Below, piece after piece: positions 1-7,159 of a stretch of 10,904 nt of DNA (position 1 is the first letter of the stretch; the number at the start of each line of letters is the position of its first letter). Under the pieces are notes generated by a model, which did not search any database, was not told the origin of the DNA, and saw nothing but the letters and a program-made list of their open reading frames with translations. Origin of the DNA: an uncultured Planctomycetota bacterium (GTDB lineage Bacteria > Planctomycetota > Planctomycetia > Pirellulales > Thermoguttaceae); the NCBI GenBank assembly GCA_902797455.1, contig CADBTE010000219.1, positions 1 to 10,904 of the forward strand. The letters run 5' to 3'. A program made the position numbers and the translations under genes.

Positions 1-803
1 AGGAAGAAACCGGTGACCGCGATCGTGATCGGTTCTTCCCCCGCGGTACTTTCCAGAACCGCGCCGGTGACCCCCGAGGTATCGTCTCCCAGGACCTCCA
101 GGGGGATGCGGTTCCAGAGGATCTCGATCTTCGGGTTATTCAGGACTCGGGCGGCCGCGGCCGCCGAAGCCCTCAGGGTATCGCGGCGATGAACAAGATA
201 AACCTTCGAGGCAAAACGGGCCAGATAGACCGCCTCCTCAACGGCGGCGTCTCCGCCGCCGATGACACAGACCGGGTGATTTCGAAATCGCGGAAGCGCG
301 CCGTCACACACGGCGCAGGCACTCACCCCCCGATTCTTAAATCGTTCTTCCGAAGCAAGTCCCAAGTACCGGGCCGAGGCGCCCGTGGCGACAATGACTG
401 CCGAAGCTCGGAAGGTATTTCCGGCCGAATCGTTCAACACGAATGGGGTCGAGTTCAGATCGACCGACTGGATTGATTCGGCGGCCACCTCAGCGCCGGC
501 TGCCAGCGCCTGGGCGCGCATCAGTTCCACCAGTTCCGGGCCGGTGACATGATCCCCCTCGTGCGGGGGGAGGAGCATGAGCCGATCGGGATCGATCGCG
601 CTGCCGAGATACTCCTCCAGCTTGCCTGAGGGGAATCCGGGGTAATTCTCGATCCCCGTGGTCTGTGCCAGCTGTCCCATCTCCCCCTCAAAGACCAGAG
701 GAACGACCCCGGCGCGCGAGGCATAGAGCGCGGCGGTCCATCCGGCCGGTCCCGACCCGATAATCACCAGTTTGCGCACGGTAGTTTCCGAGGTTTCTGT
801 CAT
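1..803 (-). CDS. trxB: Thioredoxin reductase, 3' end cut by window edge
   Basis: This cytoplasmic FAD enzyme uses NADPH to reduce thioredoxin. The first 267 residues are visible, starting at the ATG at 801-803, and the C-terminal part lies outside the window. In order I see the FAD-binding GSGPAG (16-21), the redox-active CAVCDG (Cys163 and Cys166), the NADPH-domain GGGDAAVEEA (182-191) and HRRDTLRAS (205-213). This order is that of low-molecular-weight bacterial TrxB. Between YPG (54-56) and TGPELVELM (87-95) there are 30 residues where E. coli TrxB, from memory, has about 5, so a loop of about 25 residues is inserted next to the FAD domain. The Shine-Dalgarno is weak (GAAAGAA-like), and no other in-frame start is close. 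The gene is transcribed away from cca across a 221-bp spacer. The family assignment is secure; the role of the insertion is unknown. Confidence 0.95.
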   Translation of the reverse strand, partial: MTETSETTVRKLVIIGSGPAGWTAALYASRAGVVPLVFEGEMGQLAQTTGIENYPGFPSGKLEEYLGSAIDPDRLMLLPPHEGDHVTGPELVELMRAQALAAGAEVAAESIQSVDLNSTPFVLNDSAGNTFRASAVIVATGASARYLGLASEERFKNRGVSACAVCDGALPRFRNHPVCVIGGGDAAVEEAVYLARFASKVYLVHRRDTLRASAAAAARVLNNPKIEILWNRIPLEVLGDDTSGVTGAVLESTAGEEPITIAVTGFF

Positions 804-1024
804 CGCGGAATTCTTTCTGTTTCGGGTGTGGGGCAAAGAATATTGTCTTGCTTAGGAAAATCAGTTCCGGCTCGCCCCGACATAATTTTATAGGAAGAGG
901 GTGTTCTTTTTAATCCACTGTCGGGTAAAATTTCATTAATCTTAGGTTTTGCTGCTTTGGCTCTTGAGCCGGTGGTTTATCCCCCGCTAAGGGCCGCTGA
1001 CTCGCACGGAGATGTCCGCTGGCT
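804..1024. other. Divergent trxB/cca spacer
   Basis: This 221-bp stretch lies between the divergent starts of trxB and cca. It is clearly more AT-rich than the flanking genes, especially 881-945. I see a candidate minus-strand promoter for trxB but no convincing plus-strand promoter for cca. The best plus-strand -10 candidate, TAAAAT at 926-931, has no good -35 partner. I found no small ORF with a ribosome binding site, no tRNA and no strong hairpin. Confidence 0.6.
885..913 (-). promoter_or_regulatory. Candidate trxB promoter
   Basis: Read on the minus strand, TTAAAA (908-913) is followed after 17 bp by TAAAAT (885-890), inside the AT-rich stretch TATAAAATTATG. The -10 box matches sigma70 consensus at 5 of 6 positions and the -35 box at 4 of 6. 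It would give trxB a leader of roughly 75 nt. This rests only on sequence resemblance. Confidence 0.4.
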
Positions 1025-2464
1025 ATGACGGATCGCCTTTCGTTTCCCTTCGACAAGCATCGGACGGTGAGAAATATATTCCACCGGCTTCTCGATGCCG
1101 GCGCGAGCGATGTTCTGCTCGTCGGGGGAAGTGTCCGCGATTTTTTGCTTGGCCGCGTATCGACCGATTTCGATATCGAGGTCTACGGTCTGGATTTTGA
1201 GAAGATCGAGGCGGCTTTAGCCGGAAACTGCCGCACCGAGCGGGTCGGCAAGAGTTTCGGTGTCTTGAAGGTGGGGCGCAATATCGATATCGCCCTCCCC
1301 CGCACCGAGATCAAGGCGGGAGTGGGGCATACCGGTTTTGAGGTTCACTCTGATCCGAATCTCGACCCTAAGACCGCCTTTGGCCGGAGAGATTTTACGA
1401 TCAACGCGATGGGGCTTCGGCTGGACGGAACATTGATCGACTTTTACGGCGGCGCGCGGGATCTTGAGAAAAAAATCCTCCGCGCCCCCACCGCCGCCTT
1501 TAAAGAGGATCCTCTTCGGGTGCTGCGCGCGATGCAGTTCGCCTCTCGATTCGAGATGACCCTCGACCAGCGGACCGCCGAGTACTGCCGTGAGGTGGCG
1601 GGAGAGTTCTCGACCCTATCGAAAGAGCGGCTTTACGAGGAGTGGAAAAAATGGGCGCTGAAAGGACGTTTCCCCTCGATGGGACTCGACATCCTCAAGC
1701 AGACCGGCTGGGCAGATCTTTTTCCCCAGATCGGCGCGCTGATCGGCTGCCAGCAGAATCCTCAGTGGCATCCCGAGGGGGATGTCTGGACGCACACCTG
1801 CTTAGTCACCAACGAAATGGCTAAGCACATCGGTGCCAGCCGTCACGATACCAGATGGGGGGAACCGTACGACGACCAAACGCGGATCGTTCTGATGTTC
1901 GCCGCCCTTTGTCACGATCTCGGCAAGCCGGTTGTCACACGCCGCGACGAAACCGGGACAATCCGCTCGCTGGGGCACGCCGAGGCGGGGGTGCCGCTGG
2001 CCGCCTCCTTTCTGGAGTCGATCAAGGCGCCCGGGGCGGTCATCGACCGTGTGCTTCCCCTGGTTCACGAGCATATGGCGATCCTCAATACCCAGAAGCT
2101 CGGCGGGGTCACTCCGCGGACACTTCGGCGATTGGCCAATCGGCTCTGGCCGGCTACGGTTCGGCTGTGGTGCGCGCTTTGTCAGTCCGACGCGCTCGGC
2201 TGTTTTCCTCCGGCCCGCGACGACAAGACGATCCGCTTTCAAGCCGACGTCTGGCTCGAGGCCGCCGAGCGCGAGGCGGTTCGTGACGCCAAACCCAAGC
2301 CGATTCTTCAAGGGCGCGATCTTCTCGGACGGGGTATAAAGCCCGGACCGGCGATGGGGCGCCTTCTCAGCGAGGCGTACGAAGCCCAACTCAATAATGA
2401 AATCAACACTCTTGAGCAGGCAAATCGCTGGCTCGAGGAACGCCTTGAGAAAGGATGTCCATGA
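1025..2464 (+). CDS. cca: CCA tRNA nucleotidyltransferase (class II, with HD domain)
   Basis: The enzyme adds or repairs the 3' CCA end of tRNAs from CTP and ATP in the cytoplasm. The 479-residue protein shows the class II nucleotidyltransferase head: GGSVRD (34-39), metal-binding DFD (48-50), RRDFTINAM (121-129) for base selection, and the EDPLRVLRA neck motif (161-169). An HD-type phosphohydrolase domain follows, with WHPEGDVWTHT (248-258), HDLGKP (297-302), and His318, His348 and His350. The C-terminal motif GRDLLGRGIKPGP (430-442) is usual in HD-containing Cca proteins. The HD domain suggests added phosphohydrolase activity, as in E. coli Cca, but this is inference. A poly(A) polymerase of the same superfamily is the alternative; the HD domain and overall architecture favour Cca. 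The start is ATG 1025 with a weak CGGAG 13 nt upstream. The stop overlaps the next gene. Confidence 0.93.
   Translation: MTDRLSFPFDKHRTVRNIFHRLLDAGASDVLLVGGSVRDFLLGRVSTDFDIEVYGLDFEKIEAALAGNCRTERVGKSFGVLKVGRNIDIALPRTEIKAGVGHTGFEVHSDPNLDPKTAFGRRDFTINAMGLRLDGTLIDFYGGARDLEKKILRAPTAAFKEDPLRVLRAMQFASRFEMTLDQRTAEYCREVAGEFSTLSKERLYEEWKKWALKGRFPSMGLDILKQTGWADLFPQIGALIGCQQNPQWHPEGDVWTHTCLVTNEMAKHIGASRHDTRWGEPYDDQTRIVLMFAALCHDLGKPVVTRRDETGTIRSLGHAEAGVPLAASFLESIKAPGAVIDRVLPLVHEHMAILNTQKLGGVTPRTLRRLANRLWPATVRLWCALCQSDALGCFPPARDDKTIRFQADVWLEAAEREAVRDAKPKPILQGRDLLGRGIKPGPAMGRLLSEAYEAQLNNEINTLEQANRWLEERLEKGCP
2451..2464 (+). promoter_or_regulatory. Coupled stop/start and RBS of the LysR gene
   Basis: AAGGA (2451-2455) lies 5 nt before the ATG at 2461-2463. 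That ATG overlaps the cca stop TGA (2462-2464) in an ATGA junction. An upstream in-frame ATG at 2455 would overlap its own Shine-Dalgarno, so 2461 is preferred. The arrangement suggests translational coupling of the regulator to cca. Confidence 0.75.
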
Positions 2465-3354
2465 AAATTGATTCGGTTCGTCTTTTTTGTGATATTATCA
2501 GCCACCAAAGCTTCTCGCGGGGGGCCGCGCTTCACTCGGTCAGTCAGTCGGCGGCTACCCAGATGATTCAGCGCATGGAGGAAGAATTTCAAGTTCCCCT
2601 CATCGATCGAAGCCGCCGTCCCTTGGTCCCCACTCCCGAGGGACGTCTGTGCTACGATTGTTTCCTAGAGATGATTGACCGCTACGACGCGCTGAAAAAA
2701 CAGCTTCATGCTATCCACGAGCAGGCCGGAGGTCTGATCCGTGTCGCGGCGATCTACTCGATCGGCCTTCATGAAATGAGCCAGTACATCCAGTATTTCA
2801 TGAAGAGTTACCCGAAATTGACGATTAAGCTTGAGTACCTCCCGCCGTCGAAGGTTTATCAGGCGGTCCTTTCCTCCGACGTGGATTTCGGATTGGTCTC
2901 GTACCCTAAGTCGTCATTCGATCTGCGGGTTGTTCCGCTGCGCAGTGAAGAGATGGTCGCGGTTCTTCCTGTGAACCATCCTCTGGTTGAGGAAAAGCAT
3001 CTTTCGATCAAGCAGTTGGAGGGGTTCGATTTTGTCGCCTTCGATCCCGATTTGCCGATTCGCAGCGAGATCGATCATATCTTCGATCGCCACGGGGTCA
3101 CGGTCTCGGTGACTATGGAATTCAACAACATCGAGACAATCAAGCAGGCGGTGGAGATTGGGCTGGGAATCAGTATCCTCCCCGCCCCGACGGTTCAAGA
3201 CGCTGTGGAGGCCGGCAAAGTCGCGGCCGTTCCGATCATCGAGCCGAAGATCACCCGCCCAATAGGAATCGTTCACCTACAGAACAAATTCTTCCCTCCC
3301 GCGGCGATGTATTTCATCGAACTGCTCACCCGAGGGATTCCCGAGCGGGAGTAA
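2461..3354 (+). CDS. LysR-family transcriptional regulator
   Basis: This is a 297-residue DNA-binding regulator of the LysR type, the usual length for the family. Residues 1-60 form the winged helix-turn-helix, with SFSRGAALHSVSQSAATQMI (17-36) carrying the recognition helix and the typical PTPEG (58-62) closing the wing. A linker helix (about 64-88) follows, then a periplasmic-binding-protein-like effector domain from about 92, including VDFGLVSYP (141-149) and GLGISILPA (234-242). The effector and target genes cannot be told from sequence. It lacks the common divergent target arrangement and is instead the second gene of a cca operon, so it may act in trans on distant genes. Its stop lies 3 bp from the rimO stop on the other strand, with no T-tailed terminator between. 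No LTTR box could be assigned with confidence. Confidence 0.9.
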   Translation: MKIDSVRLFCDIISHQSFSRGAALHSVSQSAATQMIQRMEEEFQVPLIDRSRRPLVPTPEGRLCYDCFLEMIDRYDALKKQLHAIHEQAGGLIRVAAIYSIGLHEMSQYIQYFMKSYPKLTIKLEYLPPSKVYQAVLSSDVDFGLVSYPKSSFDLRVVPLRSEEMVAVLPVNHPLVEEKHLSIKQLEGFDFVAFDPDLPIRSEIDHIFDRHGVTVSVTMEFNNIETIKQAVEIGLGISILPAPTVQDAVEAGKVAAVPIIEPKITRPIGIVHLQNKFFPPAAMYFIELLTRGIPERE

Positions 3355-3357
3355 TGC

Positions 3358-4791
3358 CTACTGATCGTCAGACGGCAAATTGGTATCGGCGGCGATCAGA
3401 TCCAGGCCGCTGGGCAGTACGATCTCGGCATTGACCATTTTCCCCGGTTCGGCGTCGGTGGTCACGTAGATCACCGGATCGATATCGGGGGCCTCGGCCC
3501 AAGAGCGGCCAAGAAGCATCTTCTCGGCGATTCCTCCCTCTTTGTCGACCGCCGGGGCGTCGACGAGAACATCGGTCCTGGTTCCGACGCGGCTTTCGGC
3601 GAACCGGCGCGAAATTTCGGTGGTGACCTTGTAGAGTTCCTCACGGCGCCGCTGTTTTGTCTCGGGATCGATCTGGTCTTCGAAAGCCGCCGCGGGGGTC
3701 CCTTTTTCGGCCGAGTAGGCGAAGACACCGCACCGTTCGAAGCGCTGACGCCGGACGAACGCCAGAAGCTCTTGAAACTCCTCCTCGGTTTCGCCGGGGA
3801 AACCGACGATGAAGGTCGAGCGAAGGACTAAATCGGGAATCGACTCCCGCAGGCGGGATAGGAGTTCTTCTGTTTCGGCGCAGCCGGTTTGGCGGTTCAT
3901 CCGCTTTAAAATCCGGTCGCAGGAGTGCTGAAGGGGCAGATCGATATAGGGAAGAACCCAGGTCTGCCCCGGCGTTTTAGGGACGGCGAATTGGGCGATG
4001 AGATCCTCATTCCAGCCGGTCGGATAGGCGTAGAGGACACGGATCCAGTCGACGGCGTTCTTTTCTCGCAGACACCGAAGCAAATCCGCTAGGCGGTATC
4101 CTCCCTCAAGATCGCTTCCCCAGAAGGTCGTCTCTTGGGCGATGAGAACCACTTCGCGCACCCCGGATTCGGCCAGGGTATCGAGTTCCTCTTCGATGAC
4201 CTCCAACGGCTTACTGACAAACCGGCCGCGAATACCGGGGATCGCGCAATAGGAGCAAAAGCGGTCACACCCCTCGGCGATTTTCAGATAAGCGACGTGG
4301 GGCTGAGTGAGTGTCAGGCGAACCTTGTCGAAGAACGACAGGGTTCGGCGGCGATGATGATGAAACGACGGCTGAACCACCGGAAGCGTCCCGCCGCCGG
4401 CCGATGGGACCGCACGGCTGACCGTGGGGAGTGTTCCGGTGATTTCCGCTATCTTCGGTTCATCGAACGGCCCGACCCAGGCGTCGACACCGGGGAAACG
4501 TTCGAGGAGTTTTTCTCCCTCCGCAGGAATCAGGCAGCCGCAGACGACCACCCGAGAGACTTCTCCCTTTTTTTTACGCTGAAGCGCCCGCGTGATTTCC
4601 GCCGCGGCCTCCTCTCGGGCATCGGCGATGAAACCGCAGGTGTTGATCAAAACCAAATCGGCCGGGATATCTTCCGAGACCAACTCGTATCCTCTGGACA
4701 GAAGAATCCCGAACATCGATTCCGAATCGACCAGGTTTTTGGGACATCCCAGGGAGACGAAGGAGAAGGTCTTACTCTTTTTCTTTTTCAT
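3358..4791 (-). CDS. rimO: Ribosomal protein S12 methylthiotransferase RimO
   Basis: This radical-SAM iron-sulfur enzyme methylthiolates a conserved aspartate of ribosomal protein S12. The N-terminal UPF0004 domain carries SLGCPKNLVDSE (13-24) and cysteines 15, 52 and 86, the expected ligands of the auxiliary cluster. The SAM cluster motif CDRFCSYC is at 175-182, followed by PGIRGRF, then LIAQETTFWGSD (217-228) and LPLQH (285-289). A TRAM domain fits residues 398-465. SLGCPKNLVDSE and the overall pattern point to RimO, not MiaB. The linker before the radical-SAM domain (about 118-166) is longer than in E. coli RimO and contains HHHRRR. I chose ATG 4791 (477 residues) because homology starts just after it; an in-frame TTG at 4830 is possible. 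The Shine-Dalgarno is weak. A terminator separates the gene from the upstream isomerase gene. Confidence 0.93.
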   Translation of the reverse strand: MKKKKSKTFSFVSLGCPKNLVDSESMFGILLSRGYELVSEDIPADLVLINTCGFIADAREEAAAEITRALQRKKKGEVSRVVVCGCLIPAEGEKLLERFPGVDAWVGPFDEPKIAEITGTLPTVSRAVPSAGGGTLPVVQPSFHHHRRRTLSFFDKVRLTLTQPHVAYLKIAEGCDRFCSYCAIPGIRGRFVSKPLEVIEEELDTLAESGVREVVLIAQETTFWGSDLEGGYRLADLLRCLREKNAVDWIRVLYAYPTGWNEDLIAQFAVPKTPGQTWVLPYIDLPLQHSCDRILKRMNRQTGCAETEELLSRLRESIPDLVLRSTFIVGFPGETEEEFQELLAFVRRQRFERCGVFAYSAEKGTPAAAFEDQIDPETKQRRREELYKVTTEISRRFAESRVGTRTDVLVDAPAVDKEGGIAEKMLLGRSWAEAPDIDPVIYVTTDAEPGKMVNAEIVLPSGLDLIAADTNLPSDDQ

Positions 4792-4854
4792 GCGAATCGC
4801 TTCGTATATGGCGCACAGGCGAAAAAACAAGGCGCCGCTTCTTCTATAGCCCCT

Positions 4855-4902
4855 TTATAGAAAAGAAAGACGTGAGGGGTTCTGTTTTGGCCTCACGTCT
4901 TT
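4855..4902 (-). terminator. Intrinsic terminator of the isomerase gene
   Basis: A perfect 12-bp stem pairs 4866-4877 (AAAGACGTGAGG) with 4891-4902 (CCTCACGTCTTT) around a 13-nt loop. On the minus strand it is followed by the T-rich CTTTTCT. It lies 32 bp past the isomerase stop and upstream of rimO, so it separates the two transcripts. The plus-strand side lacks a T run. Confidence 0.85.
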
Positions 4903-4934
4903 CAGACAGGTTATCTTGATCATGCCCGCGGCAA

Positions 4935-5933
4935 TCACTGCGGAACGGCGATCTTGCGGCCGTTGACGAAGTCATCCATGATCACGCCGTACTGCTCGGG
5001 GGTGTAGTTCCCCTCTTCGTACGAGATCCAGGAACTGAGCCCCAGTTCCTCGATCTTATCGCGAACGGCGACCCAATCGACGTTCCCGTTCCCCATACCG
5101 CAGAAGCCCTTCCACGGATCGGCCTTAGTCTCGTCGTTGAGGAGGTAGTCTTTGATATGGAGCTTCGTGATCAGCTCGGTTCCCATCGCCTCGAGCCACT
5201 CGATCGGAGGAGCGTATTTGACATGGTTCCCCAGATCGAGGTAGGCGCGGACCCAGCGGCTGTCGAACATCCGGATGAAGGCGGCGGCGAAGTCTGGCTT
5301 GACCCAGAGGTTGTTCCAGACGTTTTCCAGCGCGATCGTCACCCCCTCGTAGGCGGCGACGGGGATCAGCTTCTGGACCTCTTCGAAGGTCCGTTCGGTG
5401 GCGATGTTCTGGAGGTTGATATACTCTTCGTACGGGGCGTTGTCGCCGTCGACCACCTGGGAAACACGGCAGTTGCCGTCGAATTTGATATTGAATTCCC
5501 ACGGATTCGGACCGGGGTTCTTGATCAGACAGGGAACCAGCAGGATAGCGTCGGCGCCATAGGCGGCGGCGGTCTTGATCGCCTTGATGACCGTCTCGGC
5601 CGAGGCCTCACGCTCCGCGGCGTCATCGGAGTTAAAGGCGGCCCAGCCGCGCATCACCGAGTGGATTCTCAGCCCGCAATCTTCCGCGCGCTTGCGATTC
5701 TCCTTGGCCTGCTGGAGTTCGATATCCCAGGAGGTTGCTTCCAGTCCCTCAAAGCCGGCGGCGGCGAACTGCTCGAACTGACTTGGATCGGGGGAGGAGA
5801 TGAACGACTTGTACAGCTTGGTCTTATAGCATTTCTCCCCAGAGTCGGCCAGGGTCGAAGCCATCGGAAGCGCGGCGGCGGTGGTGAGCACCGAGGCCGT
5901 CTTAAAGAAATCGCGGCGAGTCATATGTCTCAC
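4935..5933 (-). CDS. Tat-exported sugar phosphate isomerase/epimerase-like protein
   Basis: This 332-residue protein has the xylose-isomerase-like TIM barrel fold (AP endonuclease 2 superfamily). It opens with a twin-arginine signal, TRRDFFKTAS (5-14), followed by a hydrophobic Ala-rich stretch, so it is probably exported folded. The likely divalent-metal ligands of the family are present: Glu203 (ALENVWN), Asp233 (YLDLGN), His259 (KLHIKDY) and Glu306 or Glu307 (WISYEEGN). Members of this fold isomerise or epimerise sugars, ketoacids or inositols; the substrate cannot be read from sequence. The start is a GTG with AAGGAG 7 nt upstream; the ATG three codons later is too far from that site (16 nt). 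The gene has its own promoter and terminator, so it appears monocistronic. Exported members of this family are common in Planctomycetota and related bacteria. Confidence 0.88.
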   Translation of the reverse strand: MRHMTRRDFFKTASVLTTAAALPMASTLADSGEKCYKTKLYKSFISSPDPSQFEQFAAAGFEGLEATSWDIELQQAKENRKRAEDCGLRIHSVMRGWAAFNSDDAAEREASAETVIKAIKTAAAYGADAILLVPCLIKNPGPNPWEFNIKFDGNCRVSQVVDGDNAPYEEYINLQNIATERTFEEVQKLIPVAAYEGVTIALENVWNNLWVKPDFAAAFIRMFDSRWVRAYLDLGNHVKYAPPIEWLEAMGTELITKLHIKDYLLNDETKADPWKGFCGMGNGNVDWVAVRDKIEELGLSSWISYEEGNYTPEQYGVIMDDFVNGRKIAVPQ

Positions 5934-5940
5934 GGTAAGT

Positions 5941-5946
5941 CTCCTT
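5941..5946 (-). promoter_or_regulatory. RBS that sets the GTG start of the isomerase
   Basis: On the minus strand AAGGAG lies 7 nt before the GTG at 5931-5933, ideal spacing. From the next in-frame ATG (5922-5924) it is 16 nt, too far. An upstream in-frame ATG at 5985-5987 would place this site inside the coding sequence. The GTG therefore gives the best-supported N-terminus. Confidence 0.75.
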
Positions 5947-6008
5947 GTTAGAGTTAGCGGGGAACGAATGTTTTTGGATGGACACATTTGGGCCAGACAA
6001 CAGGGTTA

Positions 6009-6037
6009 ATTATACCGAGCCGAGAATCAAAATGCAA
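6009..6037 (-). promoter_or_regulatory. Sigma70-like promoter of the isomerase gene
   Basis: On the minus strand TTGCAT (6032-6037) and a perfect TATAAT (6009-6014) are separated by 17 bp. This predicts a start near 6002 and a leader of about 70 nt. The -35 box begins only 8 bp beyond the holA stop, and no terminator hairpin lies between, so read-through from efp-holA is also possible. Confidence 0.65.
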
Positions 6038-6045
6038 ACCGACGA

Positions 6046-7116
6046 TTAAAAAGGGCGTTTGTTTCGCAAGTCCGGATGCCCCAGCTCGATGAGAAATTGT
6101 TGAAGGATCACCTTCGTATCGGCGCGCGAATTCCCCTTCATCGCCAGATCGGCCGTCACCAGGCGATCGCCGAGGGTATCGGCCCGAGACAGACCGAGCG
6201 ATGAAAGCTGGTCGAGCGATTTATCGATAAGGAAGGGAGGCGTCTTGACTTTGACCAAGGCCTCGCGCATCCGTTTTTTTTGTTCCTGGGCCGAGCGGCA
6301 CAACGGGCCGCCCCCATGGATGAAGATTCTCGCGGCTTTGGCCAAGCGGCGGCAGGTCGGCGCGACTTGGGCGAGAATGCCGATCGGATCCTCGCCGGCC
6401 TTGAAGAGCCGGTCGAGCTGGATCAGCCCTTCACGGACACGGCCGGCGAAAAAATTATCGATCATTCCCCAGGCGGTCTGTGTCCGCCAGGATCCGGCTG
6501 AGGAGGAGATTTCGTCCTTGCCGAGCGATTTATCGGTGGGGAAGATCAGCGCCAGGCGGGCCAGCTCGTTATCGAGGACACCGACGGAATCGCCAAGCAT
6601 CCTTATCATTTCCTTGGCGCCGGGAGCGGTAAGTTTGATATGCCTGGACTTGGCTCGCTCCACCAGCCATTTCTCCAATTCGCGCGGTTCGGGGGCTTTC
6701 GCGCTGATCACGCATCCCTTTTTAGAGACCGCCTTAAAGAAATTAGACTGGGAACTGACGTTTTTTGCCTCGAGGATCAGAACCGCGTCACGGCTCGGTT
6801 CTTTGAGGTACGCTTCCAGCCGATCGAGATAGCTCGAAATGAACTTTTCGGCATCCCGGACGCGAACCACTTTCTTCGAGCCGCCGAACATAGCCCGAGT
6901 CGCCAGATCGCGCTGCACCGTCTTGAAATCGGTATTGGGGGCTGTCCCGTCAAAACTCGTGAGGGAGAACTCGGCATCCTCCCCCTTGAGGAGCAGACTC
7001 TGAAGGAGATTCGCCGTCTCGGAAAGAAGATAGGAATCTTCGCCGCAGATCAGGATGACCGGTGCGCCCAGCGGCGCTTTTTCGGGCTGGCCAAGCAGTT
7101 CGAGTGCCGAAAGCAA
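6046..7116 (-). CDS. holA: DNA polymerase III delta subunit (clamp-loader)
   Basis: The delta subunit opens the beta sliding clamp as part of the clamp loader during replication. The 356-residue length fits HolA. I see the N-terminal ILICGEDSYL (21-30), a helix-sheet first domain with LATRAMFGGSKKVVRVRD (71-88), a middle domain with VGVLDNELARLAL (178-190), and the C-terminal collar domain with WGMIDNFFAGR (216-226), GEDPIGILAQ (241-250) and ADLAMKGNSR (322-331) before the conserved leucine-rich last helix. Delta diverges fast, so the call rests on the overall pattern and not on a catalytic motif. The start is a TTG with AAGGAG 10 nt upstream. It follows efp after 43 bp on the same strand, so the two are probably co-transcribed. 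Confidence 0.88.
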   Translation of the reverse strand: MLSALELLGQPEKAPLGAPVILICGEDSYLLSETANLLQSLLLKGEDAEFSLTSFDGTAPNTDFKTVQRDLATRAMFGGSKKVVRVRDAEKFISSYLDRLEAYLKEPSRDAVLILEAKNVSSQSNFFKAVSKKGCVISAKAPEPRELEKWLVERAKSRHIKLTAPGAKEMIRMLGDSVGVLDNELARLALIFPTDKSLGKDEISSSAGSWRTQTAWGMIDNFFAGRVREGLIQLDRLFKAGEDPIGILAQVAPTCRRLAKAARIFIHGGGPLCRSAQEQKKRMREALVKVKTPPFLIDKSLDQLSSLGLSRADTLGDRLVTADLAMKGNSRADTKVILQQFLIELGHPDLRNKRPF

Positions 7117-7126
7117 AACGGGTATA

Positions 7127-7132
7127 CTCCTT
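7127..7132 (-). promoter_or_regulatory. RBS supporting the TTG start of holA
   Basis: AAGGAG on the minus strand ends 10 nt before the TTG at 7114-7116. No ATG or GTG lies in frame between the two, and the protein begins with a plausible HolA N-terminus from that codon. Confidence 0.65.
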
Positions 7133-7159
7133 GGAAGATCACGGGCAGGAGAGGAAGCG

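Noticed and set aside
1802..2389. Antisense frame of about 195 codons inside cca
   Set aside because: The HD domain of Cca is clear on the plus strand; the antisense frame is explained by GC-rich codon bias.
4135..4860. Long plus-strand open frame opposite the start of rimO
   Set aside because: The minus strand encodes clear RimO motifs through this stretch; the antisense frame reads low-complexity charged sequence with no family resemblance.
5157..5951. Long plus-strand open frame opposite the sugar isomerase gene
   Set aside because: It mirrors the codon pattern of the real gene on the other strand, has no ribosome binding site and shows no recognisable protein motif.
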